From: Streptomyces roseofulvus
GTDB taxonomy: Bacteria; Actinomycetota; Actinomycetes; Streptomycetales; Streptomycetaceae
Direction: 5' to 3'
DNA: 64,000 nt
Assembly (NCBI RefSeq): GCF_039534915.1
Contig: NZ_BAAAWE010000001.1
Location: 2,294,001 to 2,358,000 of the forward strand
The notes under the pieces were generated by a model, which did no database searches, was not told where the DNA came from, and saw only the letters and a program-made list of their open reading frames with translations. The position numbers and the translations under genes are program-made. Below are positions 22,722-33,699 of this stretch, piece by piece. Within the stretch, counting starts at the first letter, position 1. Every line of letters starts with the position of its first letter.

Positions 22722-23332
22722 GCGGCTGGGCGAGCGGGATCAACGCCTACGCGGTGGTCCTGCTCCTCGGCCTCTTCGGCGCGACCGGGCTCACCGACGA
22801 GGTGCCCGAGGCGCTCCAGCGCACCGACGTCCTGATCGCGGCCGGCGTGCTGTTCCTCATCGAGGCGGTCGCGGACAAGGTGCCGTACGTGGACAACGTG
22901 TGGGACTCCGTCCACACGGTGATCCGGCCGGTCGCGGGGGCCGTGGTGGCCGCCCTGCTGGCCGGTGAGAGCGGTTCGCTGCCGGAGCTGGCGGCGGGCG
23001 CGGTCGGCGGCACGACGGCGCTGATGAGCCATCTGGTCAAGGCCGGGACACGGATGGCGGTGAACACCTCGCCCGAGCCGTTCTCCAACATCGTGATCAG
23101 CACCGGCGAGGACCTCGCGGTCGCCGGCGTCATCACCTTCGCGATCTTCCATCCGGTGGCGGCCGCGGTGATCGCCGCGGTGCTGCTGGCGCTCGGCATC
23201 TGGCTGGTGGTCTTCCTGGCCTCCCGGATCCGGCGCTTCCGGCGCCGCCGGGCGCAGCGCCGCGAGGAGCGCAGACTGGCGGCGGCCGGGGGCGGCCCAC
23301 CGGTGGACCGCTCTGTCGGTGGGGGCCGATAG
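22694..23332 (+). CDS. DUF4126 membrane protein, 5' end rebuilt by element
   Basis: A 212-residue membrane protein with about five hydrophobic segments: LLGLFGATGL, VLIAAGVLFLIEAVADKVPYVD, a Gly/Ala-rich pair in the middle, and VITFAIFHPVAAAVIAAVLLALGIWLVVFLA near the end, then a very basic tail (RRFRRRRAQRREERR). Family features include SGWASGINAYAVVLLLGLFG and DSVHTVIRPVAGAV. Codons 1 to about 5 come from the element and are near-synonymous with the native ones still present at the left junction. The protein is therefore kept, but its upstream regulation is not. Its native partners are unknown. Confidence 0.87.
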   Translation: MSVLPLVFTSGWASGINAYAVVLLLGLFGATGLTDEVPEALQRTDVLIAAGVLFLIEAVADKVPYVDNVWDSVHTVIRPVAGAVVAALLAGESGSLPELAAGAVGGTTALMSHLVKAGTRMAVNTSPEPFSNIVISTGEDLAVAGVITFAIFHPVAAAVIAAVLLALGIWLVVFLASRIRRFRRRRAQRREERRLAAAGGGPPVDRSVGGGR

Positions 23333-23342
23333 GGTCCCTGAC

Positions 23343-24752
23343 ATGGGACGGATTGTGGTGATCGGCGCGGGTCTCGGCGCCATGGCGGCGGCGGCGCGGC
23401 TGGCGATCGCCGGACACGCGGTGACGGTGTACGAGCGGACGTCGACGTACGGCGGGGCGGTGGGCCGCTTCGAGCGGGACGGCTTCGCCTTCGACACCGG
23501 TCCCGGGCTGCTGCACCTGCCGGCGGTCTACCGCGACCTGTTCGTGAAGACGGGGAAGAAGCCGCTGGAGGAGTGCGTCGGGCTGAGCCAGGTGGATCCG
23601 GCCGCCCGGCACGTGTTCGCCGACGGCACGCGCGTGGACCTGCCGAACGCCTCCCGGGCCGGCACGCTCGCCGCCCTGGACGCGGCGCTCGGCGCGGGCG
23701 CGGGCGAGCGCTGGGGCGACTTCCTGGTGCGGGCCCGCGAGGCGTGGGACCGCACCCGCCGCCCGCTCCTGGAGGAGCCGCAGCCCGCCGATCCGAAGGC
23801 GCTCGCCCAGGAGCCGTACCCGGCGCTCAAGCCGGGGCTGCTGCGCCGCCCGACGCGGACGCTCGCCCAGGTCGGCGAGCGGGAGCTGCGGGACCCCCGG
23901 CTGGTCGCGCTCCTCGACTCGTACGCGGAGGCGTACGGCTTCCCGGCCTCCGCCGCCCCGGCGTCCGCCGCCGTCCTGCCGTACATGGAGCAGACCTTCG
24001 GCAGCTGGTACGTGGCCGGCGGCATGCGGGCGCTCGCGGACGCGGTGTACGAGCGCTGCCGGGAGCGGCGGGTGGAGTTCGTGTTCGGCGCGGAGGTGGA
24101 GGGCGTCCTGGAGGAGGACGGTCGCGCGGTGGGGGTCCGGCTGTCCGGTGGCGGGACCGTCGAGGCCGACCACGTGGTGTCCGGGGCCCCGGTGCCGGCG
24201 CTTCCCCACGGTCGGCCGGCGCGTCGGCACCCGGGGGGCGGGACGAGCCGGGTGACGGTCTGTCTCGCCCTGCGCGGCTCGCGGGAAGCGGGGGCGGTCC
24301 ACCGGACCGTGGTGCACGCGGAGGGCGGGCGGCCGACCGTGACCGTGCTGCGGCCGGACGATCCGGAGCTGCGCCCGGACGGCGACCACGAGTCGGTGAC
24401 GGTCACGGCGACCGTGCGCACCTCCCCGGGGACCGACTGGGAGCCCTTCGCCGACCGGATGGTCGAGGCGGCCGAGCGGGCCGTGCCGGGGCTCGCCGAC
24501 CGGCTGCTGTGGCGGCACGTCCGCACCCCGGAGGACGTACGGGGGGCGACGGGGTCGGCCGAGGTCCCGGGGCCCGCGCTGGCGGACGCCGACGGGGGCT
24601 GGCTGCCGGCGCCCAACCTCTCCCCCGTCCCCGGCCTCTTCCTCGCCGGCGGCTGGTCGCACCCGGGCGGCGGGCTCGCCCACGCGGGCATGTCGGGCGC
24701 GCTGGTGGCCGGGCTGATCGTGGAGGGCGCGGAGTTCCGCGGCTCGCGGTGA
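23343..24752 (+). CDS. NAD(P)/FAD-dependent oxidoreductase, phytoene-desaturase-like
   Basis: A 469-residue flavoprotein. The dinucleotide-binding fold is RIVVIGAGLGAMAAAARLAIAGHAVTVYERTSTYGG (residues 3-37), followed by DGFAFDTGPGLLHLP, the desaturase/amine-oxidase pattern. The C-terminal FAD contact is PGLFLAGGWSHPGGGLAHAGMSGALVAGLIV. The ATG start gives the GxGxxG motif at the usual place. It starts ten bases after the DUF4126 gene, so it now also lies downstream of the element's right end. Substrate unknown; no carotenoid genes are near. Confidence 0.85.
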   Translation: MGRIVVIGAGLGAMAAAARLAIAGHAVTVYERTSTYGGAVGRFERDGFAFDTGPGLLHLPAVYRDLFVKTGKKPLEECVGLSQVDPAARHVFADGTRVDLPNASRAGTLAALDAALGAGAGERWGDFLVRAREAWDRTRRPLLEEPQPADPKALAQEPYPALKPGLLRRPTRTLAQVGERELRDPRLVALLDSYAEAYGFPASAAPASAAVLPYMEQTFGSWYVAGGMRALADAVYERCRERRVEFVFGAEVEGVLEEDGRAVGVRLSGGGTVEADHVVSGAPVPALPHGRPARRHPGGGTSRVTVCLALRGSREAGAVHRTVVHAEGGRPTVTVLRPDDPELRPDGDHESVTVTATVRTSPGTDWEPFADRMVEAAERAVPGLADRLLWRHVRTPEDVRGATGSAEVPGPALADADGGWLPAPNLSPVPGLFLAGGWSHPGGGLAHAGMSGALVAGLIVEGAEFRGSR

Positions 24753-24771
24753 GCCGCTCCGCGCCGTCCGG

Positions 24772-25662
24772 TCAGTAGCGGTACTGGGACTGCTCGTCGG
24801 GGTGCTGGCCCTGGCCGTACGGCGCCGGCGGCTCGTCGGTGTCGCGCTGCTGCGGGACCCAGACGCCGCCGGGCGGGGTGTCGTAGCTGTACGAGGGGGC
24901 GTAGGGGTCGCCGTAGTACGAGGTGTACTGCTGGCCGTCGGTGCCGGGGCCGATGTACGGGTCGGAGTAGGCGGCGTACTGCTGCTGACCGCCGGTGGCG
25001 CCGTAGTCGTAGGCCGGCTGCTGCTGCTCGTAGCCGGCGGCGTAGGTGTCGTACGCGGGCGTGCCGCCGTCGGCGGGCGCGTAGCCGCCGGCGCCGTAGC
25101 CCGCGGTGTCATAGGTCGCCGTGCCGTAGGCCGCCGGGTCGTAGCCGCCGGTCTCGTAGCCGCCGTACGCGGGGGTCTGCGGGGCCTGGTCGTGCTGCCC
25201 GCCGCCGTAGACGCCGTACTGGCCGGTGTCCTCCGGCATCGGCTGCGGCTCGTAGACGGAGGCCGGCTCACCGCCGGCGTGCAGCTCCTCGGCGTCGGGG
25301 CCGGGGGCGTGGGCCGCGGCGGGGTCCTCGTACGAGAGGCCGGAGACCTCCAGGGTGGGGCCGGCGTCGGCGGCGGGGCCCGCCTTGCGGCGGCGGCTGG
25401 CGCCGGGGTTGCCGCCGAGCGCCCAGCCGGTGGAGAAGCCGCGGCGGAAGGAGAGGGTCACGAAGGTCTGGCCGACGGCGAAGGCGACCGCGCCGGCGAT
25501 GATCACCGCGACCGAGGGCAGCAGCACGCCGGCGACCACGCCGAGGAAGCCGCAGAAGGCGAGGATCCGCCACCGCAGCCGCGCCTTGTACTGGAGGAGC
25601 ACCTCGCCCAGCAGCCAGAGCGCCACCAGGCCGAACGCGATGTAGAGGACCGTCCACCCCAT
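24772..25662 (-). CDS. Membrane protein with Tyr/Gly/Gln-rich disordered tail
   Basis: A 296-residue protein with three hydrophobic helices in the first 75 residues (VLYIAFGLVALWLLGEVLLQY, ILAFCGFLGVVAGVLLP, VAVIIAGAVAFAVGQTFV). A basic stretch and about 190 residues of low complexity follow, dominated by Tyr, Gly, Gln, Pro and Ala, with repeats such as YGGYETGGYDPAAYGTATY and EQQQPAYDYGATGGQQQYAAY. This looks like a cytosolic disordered domain with many evenly spaced tyrosines. The family is conserved in Streptomyces at this locus as I recall. Function unknown; tyrosine-based self-association is only a possibility. Confidence 0.78.
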   Translation of the reverse strand: MGWTVLYIAFGLVALWLLGEVLLQYKARLRWRILAFCGFLGVVAGVLLPSVAVIIAGAVAFAVGQTFVTLSFRRGFSTGWALGGNPGASRRRKAGPAADAGPTLEVSGLSYEDPAAAHAPGPDAEELHAGGEPASVYEPQPMPEDTGQYGVYGGGQHDQAPQTPAYGGYETGGYDPAAYGTATYDTAGYGAGGYAPADGGTPAYDTYAAGYEQQQPAYDYGATGGQQQYAAYSDPYIGPGTDGQQYTSYYGDPYAPSYSYDTPPGGVWVPQQRDTDEPPAPYGQGQHPDEQSQYRY

Positions 25663-25717
25663 GCCCCGCCGCCCCTCTCTACGGCCACCGCCGCGGGTCA
25701 GGGGCGGGTACGACCGG

Positions 25718-26632
25718 TCAGGACTGCTGGTGCAGTCCGAGATTCTCGTAGATCTCGAGTGTCGCGGTGGAGCTGTTGAGCGTGATGAAGTGCAGTCCGG
25801 GGACGCCCTCGTCCAGCAGGCGCGCGCAGAACTCCGTCGCGAACTCGATACCGATGGAGCGTACAGCGGCGGCGTCGTCCTTGACCGAGAGGATGCGTTC
25901 TTTCACATCGGCGGGGAAGACGGCGTTGCTGAGCTGGGGCAGCCGGTCGAGGGTCTTCGCGGTCACGACGGGCATGACCTCGGGGATGATCGGGGTCTCG
26001 CACCCGGCCTTCTCGACGCTGTCGCGGAGCCGCAGGTAGTTCTCCGGGTCGAAGAACATCTGGGTGATCGCGTAGTCGGCGCCGGCCCGGCACTTGTCGA
26101 CGAAGTGCCGGATGTCGGTGTCCCAGTCGGCGGAACGGGGGTGCATCTCGGGGAAGGCCGCGACGCCGACGCAGAAGTCGCCGGACTCCTTGATGAGCCG
26201 GACCAGGTCGGCGGCGTACCGGACGCCCTCGGGGTGCTCGACCCAGTCGCCCAGCGGGTCGCCCGGCGGGTCGCCGCGCAGAGCGAGCATGTTGCGGATG
26301 CCGGCGTCGGCGTACTGGCCGAGGACGTTCCGCAGCTCGGCGACCGAGTGGTCGACGGCGGTGAGGTGGGCGACCGGGGTGAGGGTGGTGTCCGAGGCGA
26401 TCTTCTGGGTCGCCTTGACGGTGCCGCCGCGGGTGGTGCCGCCGGCACCGTAGGTCACGGAGACGAAGCTGGGGCCCACGGCCTCGACGCGGCGCATGGC
26501 GTTCCAGAGGACCTGCTCGCCCTTCGCCGTCCGCGGCGCGTAGAACTCGAAGGAGTACGACGTGCCGGAGGCGAGGATCTCGCGGACCGTGCGGGCTCGG
26601 TCCGTACGGACGGAAGCGGTTCCAAGGGCCAT
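25718..26632 (-). CDS. metF: 5,10-methylenetetrahydrofolate reductase
   Basis: A 304-residue cytosolic FAD enzyme that reduces 5,10-methylene-THF to 5-methyl-THF for methionine synthesis. Family motifs are present: [17 protein letters not shown] near the N-terminus (catalytic Glu in SFEF), [47 protein letters not shown] and [26 protein letters not shown]. Length and TIM-barrel order are normal. The ATG start lacks a clear ribosome binding site (CTAACCTGCCCGT precedes it), so a leaderless or weakly translated mRNA is possible. Single gene, leftward. I see no riboswitch upstream. Confidence 0.95.
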   Translation of the reverse strand: MALGTASVRTDRARTVREILASGTSYSFEFYAPRTAKGEQVLWNAMRRVEAVGPSFVSVTYGAGGTTRGGTVKATQKIASDTTLTPVAHLTAVDHSVAELRNVLGQYADAGIRNMLALRGDPPGDPLGDWVEHPEGVRYAADLVRLIKESGDFCVGVAAFPEMHPRSADWDTDIRHFVDKCRAGADYAITQMFFDPENYLRLRDSVEKAGCETPIIPEVMPVVTAKTLDRLPQLSNAVFPADVKERILSVKDDAAAVRSIGIEFATEFCARLLDEGVPGLHFITLNSSTATLEIYENLGLHQQS

Positions 26633-26639
26633 ACGGGCA

Positions 26640-26842
26640 GGTTAGACGGGGTCCAGGCAGGCGCGGAAACCGCGTCCGAGGACTGGACACCTTTTCGGAC
26701 ACCGGTGCGACACGGGTGCGGCGGGGGTACAGGACGGGGGCGTCGCCGGTACGGGACGGGGGCGGCGCCGGTACGAGGTGGCCGCGGCACCGGTACGGAG
26801 CGGGCGCGGCACCGGGCCGTCGCCGGCCCCTCGCCGCCGCCG
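26640..26842. repeat. Degenerate GGTACGG(G)AC-containing repeats upstream of metF
   Basis: The gap between metF and thiE holds four to five imperfect copies of a roughly 22-base unit built around CCGGTACGGGACGGGGGCG, drifting along the region. It may affect metF expression or simply be slipped GC-rich DNA. No gene is seen. Confidence 0.45.
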
Positions 26843-27496
26843 TCAGGCGCCGGCCCGCTCGCGGACGCGCTTCGCGAGGGAGGCCGCGGCCTCGGCCGGG
26901 TCGTCGGCCTCGGTGATCGCGCGGACGACGACGATCCGGCGGGCGCCCGCGTCCAGCACCTCGTCCAGGTTGTCCGCGTCGATGCCGCCGATGGCGAACC
27001 AGGGGCGGTCCTGGGCGAGTCCGGCCGCGTACCGCACCAGGCCGAGGCCGGGGGCGTACCGCCCGGGCTTGGTGGGGGTGGGCCAGCAGGGGCCGGTGCA
27101 GAAGTAGTCGACGCCGGGCTCGGCGGCGGCCGCGGCCACCTCGGACTCGGCGTGGCAGGAGCGGCCGATCAGCACCTCGTCGCCGAGGACGGCGCGGGCG
27201 GCGGGGACGGGCAGGTCGCCCTGGCCGAGGTGGAGGACGTCGGAGCCGATGGCGTGGGCGACGTCGGCCCGGTCGTTCACGGCGAGGAGCTTGCCGTGCC
27301 GGCGGCAGGCGTCGGCGAGGACGGCGAGGTGCTCCAGCTCCTCGGCGGCCTCCATGCCCTTGTCGCGGAGCTGGACGACGTCGACCCCGGAGGAGAGCAC
27401 GGCGTCGAGGAAGGCGGGCAGGTCGCCCTGGCGCTTCCGGGCGTCGGTGCACAGGTAGAGCCGGGCGTCGGCGAGCCGCTCACGAGGCGTGGGCAT
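26843..27496 (-). CDS. thiE: Thiamine-phosphate synthase
   Basis: A 217-residue TIM-barrel enzyme that couples HMP-diphosphate and thiazole phosphate to give thiamine phosphate. Visible motifs are LYLCTDAR at the start, [11 protein letters not shown] (substrate-binding Arg/Lys), [53 protein letters not shown] and [19 protein letters not shown]. It stands alone, leftward, away from the riboswitch-controlled thiO-thiS-thiG operon about 2 kb further on, and no riboswitch is visible in front of it. Confidence 0.94.
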   Translation of the reverse strand: MPTPRERLADARLYLCTDARKRQGDLPAFLDAVLSSGVDVVQLRDKGMEAAEELEHLAVLADACRRHGKLLAVNDRADVAHAIGSDVLHLGQGDLPVPAARAVLGDEVLIGRSCHAESEVAAAAAEPGVDYFCTGPCWPTPTKPGRYAPGLGLVRYAAGLAQDRPWFAIGGIDADNLDEVLDAGARRIVVVRAITEADDPAEAAASLAKRVRERAGA

Positions 27497-27520
27497 GGTG
27501 GTTCCCCCCGTCGGGTGGTG

Positions 27521-27550
27521 CCGGCGCCGCGGCGAGGGCCGCGGCGCCGG
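27521..27550. terminator. Perfect 13-base hairpin after the Rv2175c-like gene
   Basis: CCGGCGCCGCGGC / GCCGCGGCGCCGG with a four-base loop lies between the Rv2175c-like gene and thiE, both leftward. Without a U-run it fits the U-less terminators of streptomycetes. Confidence 0.62.
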
Positions 27551-27568
27551 CGGTGGTGGTCCGGTGCG

Positions 27569-27934
27569 TCAGAGGGCGAGCGCCTGGGCGCGGCGCTTCA
27601 CCTCCGTGCCGCGATTCTCGCCGAGGGCCTGCGCGGGGGTGCCGGGCAGGGTCGGGTCCGCGGTGAAGAGCCACTCCAGCATCTCCTCGTCGGAGAAGCC
27701 GTCGTCCCGCAGGAGCGTCAGGGTGCCGGCGAGGCCCTTGACGACCTTGTCGCCCTGGATGAAGGCGGCGGGCACCTGGAGCGCGTTGTTCTCCCCGCGG
27801 CGCACGGCGATCAGCTGACCCTCCTTCACCAGCTGCCGGACCCGCGTCACCTCGACGTCGAGCATCTCGGCGATGTCGGGGAGGTAGAGCCAGGCGGGGA
27901 CGAGAGCATCGATGTTTGCGTCAATCTCGGTCAC
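27569..27934 (-). CDS. Rv2175c-family DNA-binding protein
   Basis: A 121-residue protein matching mycobacterial Rv2175c. It has a winged helix-turn-helix (AWLYLPDIAEMLDVEVTRVRQLVKEGQLIAVRRGENNALQVPAAFI) and the C-terminal domain DKVVKGLAGTLTLLRDDGFSDEEMLEWLFTADPTLPGTP. In M. tuberculosis the protein is encoded beside, and phosphorylated by, kinase PknL. Here a PASTA kinase of that type is encoded 4 kb away, so a kinase-substrate link is plausible. The acidic N-terminal end with Thr2 would be the candidate phosphosite. DNA target unknown. Confidence 0.87.
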   Translation of the reverse strand: MTEIDANIDALVPAWLYLPDIAEMLDVEVTRVRQLVKEGQLIAVRRGENNALQVPAAFIQGDKVVKGLAGTLTLLRDDGFSDEEMLEWLFTADPTLPGTPAQALGENRGTEVKRRAQALAL

Positions 27935-28010
27935 GGGACAAGCCTGCCATCCGGGACCGACAGCCGGTAGTCGGGCCCGCCGCGACGGCCTCCGTCCGGG
28001 TTGTCGCCAG

Positions 28011-28087
28011 GACGGCGGACCTCACCGGACAGCGGGCCTCACCGGACGGCGGACCTCACCGGGCGGCGGGCCTCACCAGGCGGCGGA
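28011..28087. repeat. 17-base tandem repeats containing a stop codon
   Basis: Four full units (28020-28087) of CCTCACCGGACGGCGGA or one- to three-base variants, plus a half unit, run head to tail. The unit nearest the flavoprotein gene carries its last codons and TGA, so the repeats appear to be copies of the gene's 3' end spreading into the intergenic region. Confidence 0.75.
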
Positions 28088-29296
28088 CTTCAGCGGCACG
28101 GCCGGGTCGGCGGCGCGCGCCGGGTCGACGGGGGTGCCCGCCTCGATGAGCTTGCGGCCCTGGGCGAGGTCGCGGGGCCGGCCGACGGCCAGGAGCGCGA
28201 CCGGCACGCCCTCGCGCAGCCAGAGCACCGACCAGGAGCCGCCGGACGCGTCCCCGCGCCGGACGAGGGTGTCGGCGCCGGCGTGGTGGCCGGCGTACTG
28301 GACGAAGCGGCCGAACTGCTCGGACCAGAAGTACGGGACGGGGTCGTACGGGGCCGGCTCGGCGCCGTCGGCGCCGGTGATGTCGGCGGCGACCGTGCGG
28401 GGGCCCTGGAGCGCGTTGTCCCAGTGGTGGACGAGGAGCCGCTCGCCGTAGCGCGCGGAGGGGAAGGAGGCGCAGTCGCCGACCGCGTACACGTCGGGCA
28501 GGGAGGTGCGCAGCCGGTCGTCGGCGGTGACGGCTCCGCTCGGGTCGAGGGCGATGCCGGAGCCGGCGAGCCAGCCGGTGGCGGGGCGGGCGCCGATGCC
28601 GACGACGACGGCGTCGGCGGGCAGTTCGCGGCCGTCGGCGAGGACGACGGCGCCGGGCCGGACGGTCTCCACGCGCGCGTGCGTGAGGAGTTCCGCGCCG
28701 CTCTCGGCGTACCAGCCGGCCATGGCGGTGGTGACCTCGTCGGGCAGGGCGCCGGCGAGCGGCAGCGGGGCGGCCTCGACGACGGTGACGGCGCACCCGG
28801 CCTCGCGGGCGGCGGTGGCGAACTCGGCGCCGATCCAGCCGGCGCCGACCACGACGACCGGGCCGCCGCCGGCGAGGACCGGGCCGAGGCGGACGGCGTC
28901 GTCGAGGGTGCGGAGCAGGTGGACGCCGGGGACGCCCTCGGTGCCGGGGAGGGTGAGGGGGTGGGCGCCGGTGGCGAGGACGAGGACGTCGTACGGGAAG
29001 CGGCCGGCCTCGGTGACGAGCTCGCGGTCGGCGGGGCGCAGCCCGGTGACGTCGAGGCCGAGGCGGAGGTCGACGCCGAGGGACTCGAAGTCGACGTCGA
29101 AGGCGGAGTGCTCGGCCTTGCCGAGGAGGACGGCCTTGGAGAGCGGGGGCCGGTCGTAGGGCTGGTGGGGTTCGGCGCCGATGAGGGTGACGGGGCCCTC
29201 GAAGCCCTGTTCGCGCAGGGCGACGGCGGTCTGCACGCCCGCCATGCCCGCGCCGACGATCACGACGTGCCGCTGGGTCTGCTTCTGCTCGCTCAC
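28073..29296 (-). CDS. FAD-dependent ferredoxin/rubredoxin reductase-like protein
   Basis: A 407-residue flavoprotein. The FAD fold is VVIVGAGMAGVQTAVALREQGFEGPVTLIGAEPHQPYDRPPLSK (about residues 10-53), the NAD fold is VVVVGAGWIGAEFATAAREAGCAVTVVEAAPLPL, and VYAVGDCASFP carries the second FAD contact. A reductase C-terminal domain follows, with VPYFWSEQFGRFVQYAGH. This is the class that reduces ferredoxins for P450s and dioxygenases, but no ferredoxin or P450 gene lies beside it. The start is GTG. A perfect palindrome lies just upstream. Confidence 0.87.
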   Translation of the reverse strand: MSEQKQTQRHVVIVGAGMAGVQTAVALREQGFEGPVTLIGAEPHQPYDRPPLSKAVLLGKAEHSAFDVDFESLGVDLRLGLDVTGLRPADRELVTEAGRFPYDVLVLATGAHPLTLPGTEGVPGVHLLRTLDDAVRLGPVLAGGGPVVVVGAGWIGAEFATAAREAGCAVTVVEAAPLPLAGALPDEVTTAMAGWYAESGAELLTHARVETVRPGAVVLADGRELPADAVVVGIGARPATGWLAGSGIALDPSGAVTADDRLRTSLPDVYAVGDCASFPSARYGERLLVHHWDNALQGPRTVAADITGADGAEPAPYDPVPYFWSEQFGRFVQYAGHHAGADTLVRRGDASGGSWSVLWLREGVPVALLAVGRPRDLAQGRKLIEAGTPVDPARAADPAVPLKSAAW

Positions 29297-29313
29297 CCGT
29301 CCACCTTACGCAC

Positions 29314-29328
29314 CTGACGATACGTCAG
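29314..29328. promoter_or_regulatory. Palindrome CTGACGATACGTCAG
   Basis: Six-base arms around ATA, 18 bases upstream of the flavoprotein gene and about 60 bases before the TPP riboswitch on the other strand. It could be a TetR- or GntR-type operator for either promoter. No regulator gene is adjacent. Confidence 0.55.
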
Positions 29329-29385
29329 AAAGAGAGGTCCCCTGTGGCGCTCCGCCGTCGGGGGCTAGGGTGGCGGGCACGACAC

Positions 29386-29476
29386 CACTCGCGGGAGCCC
29401 GGACGCACCGGGCTGAGAGGGAGGCTGGCCGGCCTCCGACCGTACGAACCTGATCCGGGTCATGCCGGCGAAGGGA
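29386..29476 (+). ncRNA. TPP riboswitch (THI element)
   Basis: The invariant THI-box segments occur in order: CTGAGAGGG after the first helix, a variable hairpin (GAGGCTGGCCGGCCTC), then GACCGTACGAACCTGATCCGGGTCATGCCGGCGAAGGGAGG. It ends at the ribosome binding site of thiO (GGGAGGGG), so TPP binding would most likely block translation initiation. This is the standard control of thiamine genes, and here it governs the thiO-thiS-thiG operon. Confidence 0.95.
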
Positions 29477-29491
29477 GGGGCGGGAACGCCC

Positions 29492-31673
<2,182 letters not shown>

Positions 31674-31772
31674 CCCCGGGCCGGGGCGGGGAGCGCGGGG
31701 TACGTCACAAGCGTGCTGCGGTCGGGGCCCGTGGGGCGGGGGGAGCGCGTACCGGCTCGTAGACTCGACGCC

Positions 31773-33692
31773 GTGGACACGACCCTTCAGGACCCCCTCG
31801 TCGGGCGGCTGCTCGACGGCCGCTACCGCGTCGACGCGCGCATCGCCGTCGGCGGGATGGCCACGGTCTACCGGGCCGTCGACACCCGCCTCGACCGCGT
31901 CCTCGCGCTCAAGGTGATGCACCCCGCCCTGGCGGCCGACGCCGTCTTCGTCGAGCGGTTCATCCGCGAGGCGAAGTCCGTCGCCCGCCTCGCGCACCCG
32001 AACGTGGTCGCCGTCTTCGACCAGGGCGCCGAGGGCGCGTACGTCTACCTGGCGATGGAGTACGTCTCCGGCTGCACCCTGCGCGACGTGCTCCGCGAGC
32101 GCGGCGCCCTCCAGCCCCGCGCCGCCCTGGACATCCTGGAGCCGGTGCTCGCCGCGCTCGGCGCCGCGCACCGGGCCGGGTTCGTGCACCGGGACATGAA
32201 GCCGGAGAACGTGCTGATAGGGGACGACGGCCGGGTCAAGGTCGCCGACTTCGGGCTGGTCCGCTCGGTCGGCTCGGCGACCGCCACCACCGGCGCGGTC
32301 CTCGGCACCGTCTCGTACCTCGCCCCCGAGCAGATCGAGCACGGCACCGCCGACACCCGCGCCGACGTGTACGCCTGCGGTGTCGTCCTGTACGAGATGC
32401 TGACGGGCGCCAAGCCGCACGCCGGCGACACCCCCGCCCAGGTCCTCTACCAGCACCTGAACACCGACGTGCCGGCCCCGTCCGCCGCCGTGCCGGGGCT
32501 GCCGCTGGAACTCGACGAGCTGGTCGCCGCCGCGACCGCCCGCAACCCCGACGTCCGCCCGCACGACGCGGTGGCGCTGCTGGCCCTGGTCCGGGAGGCG
32601 CGGGCCGCGCTCACCGACGCCCAGCTGGACGCGCTCCCGCCGCGGGCCAAGGCCGAGCAGCGGGACACCGGCGAGGACCGCACCAGCGTGATCGCCCGCG
32701 CCGTCCCGGCGGCCGAGGCGGCCGACCCGCAGCCGGTGCAGCACACCAGCCGGCTCGCCACCCCCGAGCCTCCGCCGGCCGGCCCGCGCCGCGGCCTCCG
32801 CCGGCCCCCGAACGGCCCGCTCCTGATCGTCGTCGGCGTGCTGCTCGCGCTGGGCCTCGGTGCCGGCGTCTGGTACATCAACGCCGGCCAGTTCACCCGC
32901 GTCCCCGCCGTCCTCGGCCAGACCGAGGAGGTGGCGGCGAAGCGGCTCGCCGACGCCGGCCTGGAGCTGGGCACGACGAAGCGCGCCTTCAGCGACGTGT
33001 ACGAGCGCGGCACCGTGATGGGCGTCGACCCGGCGCCCGGCGAGCGGGTCCGCAGCCACGCCACCGTCACCCTCACCCTCTCCCGGGGCCCGGAGATCGT
33101 GAAGGTGCCCAACCTGCGGAACAAGCCGCTCGACGAGGCCAAGCGGACCCTCACCGAGCAGGGCCTCGCGCCCGGCGTCGTCACCAGCGAGTTCAGCACG
33201 ACCGTCACCCAGGGCGCGGTGATCTCCTCGGACCCGGAGCCGGGCACCGAGCGCGCCCCGGACTCGGCCGTCGCGCTGGTGGTCAGCAAGGGCGCCCCCG
33301 TCGACGTCCCGGACGTGACCGGCGAGACCGTCGCCGACGCCACCGCCCTCCTCCAGGACGCCGGGCTCAAGGTGTCCGTCGCCCCGGAGCGGGTCCACTC
33401 CCCCGAGGACGCCGGCGCGGTCGCCGCCCAGTCCCTCGCCGAGGGCAGCCGGGCCGCGAAGGGCGACGCGATCACCCTGACCGTCTCCAAGGGCCCGCGC
33501 CAGGTCGAGGTCCCGGACGTCGTCGGCATGACGACCGACGAGGCCCGCGAGGAACTGGAGGCCGCCGGCTTCGAGGTGAAGGTCGAGAAGAGCTTCCCCT
33601 TCCTCGGCGACGAGGTCTCGGGCCAGTCCGTCGAGGGCGGCGAGACCGCCCCCGAGGGCTCCACCGTCGCCATCACCATCAAGGGAATCTGA
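31773..33692 (+). CDS. Ser/Thr protein kinase with four PASTA domains
   Basis: A 639-residue receptor kinase. The kinase domain starts with LLDGRYRVDARIAVGGMATVYRAVD (P-loop), has LALKVMH (catalytic Lys), FVHRDMKPENVLIGDDGRVKVADFGLVRSVG (catalytic loop, DFG) and LGTVSYLAPEQ. A juxtamembrane region and one membrane helix (LLIVVGVLLALGLGAGVWYI) follow, then four extracellular PASTA repeats, each with VP.v.G.t...A...L...G. PASTA domains bind muropeptides or lipid II. Similarity to PknL and the nearby Rv2175c gene support that orthology. The GTG start was chosen for the normal distance to the P-loop. Confidence 0.93.
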   Translation: MDTTLQDPLVGRLLDGRYRVDARIAVGGMATVYRAVDTRLDRVLALKVMHPALAADAVFVERFIREAKSVARLAHPNVVAVFDQGAEGAYVYLAMEYVSGCTLRDVLRERGALQPRAALDILEPVLAALGAAHRAGFVHRDMKPENVLIGDDGRVKVADFGLVRSVGSATATTGAVLGTVSYLAPEQIEHGTADTRADVYACGVVLYEMLTGAKPHAGDTPAQVLYQHLNTDVPAPSAAVPGLPLELDELVAAATARNPDVRPHDAVALLALVREARAALTDAQLDALPPRAKAEQRDTGEDRTSVIARAVPAAEAADPQPVQHTSRLATPEPPPAGPRRGLRRPPNGPLLIVVGVLLALGLGAGVWYINAGQFTRVPAVLGQTEEVAAKRLADAGLELGTTKRAFSDVYERGTVMGVDPAPGERVRSHATVTLTLSRGPEIVKVPNLRNKPLDEAKRTLTEQGLAPGVVTSEFSTTVTQGAVISSDPEPGTERAPDSAVALVVSKGAPVDVPDVTGETVADATALLQDAGLKVSVAPERVHSPEDAGAVAAQSLAEGSRAAKGDAITLTVSKGPRQVEVPDVVGMTTDEAREELEAAGFEVKVEKSFPFLGDEVSGQSVEGGETAPEGSTVAITIKGI

Positions 33693-33699
33693 GACACCC

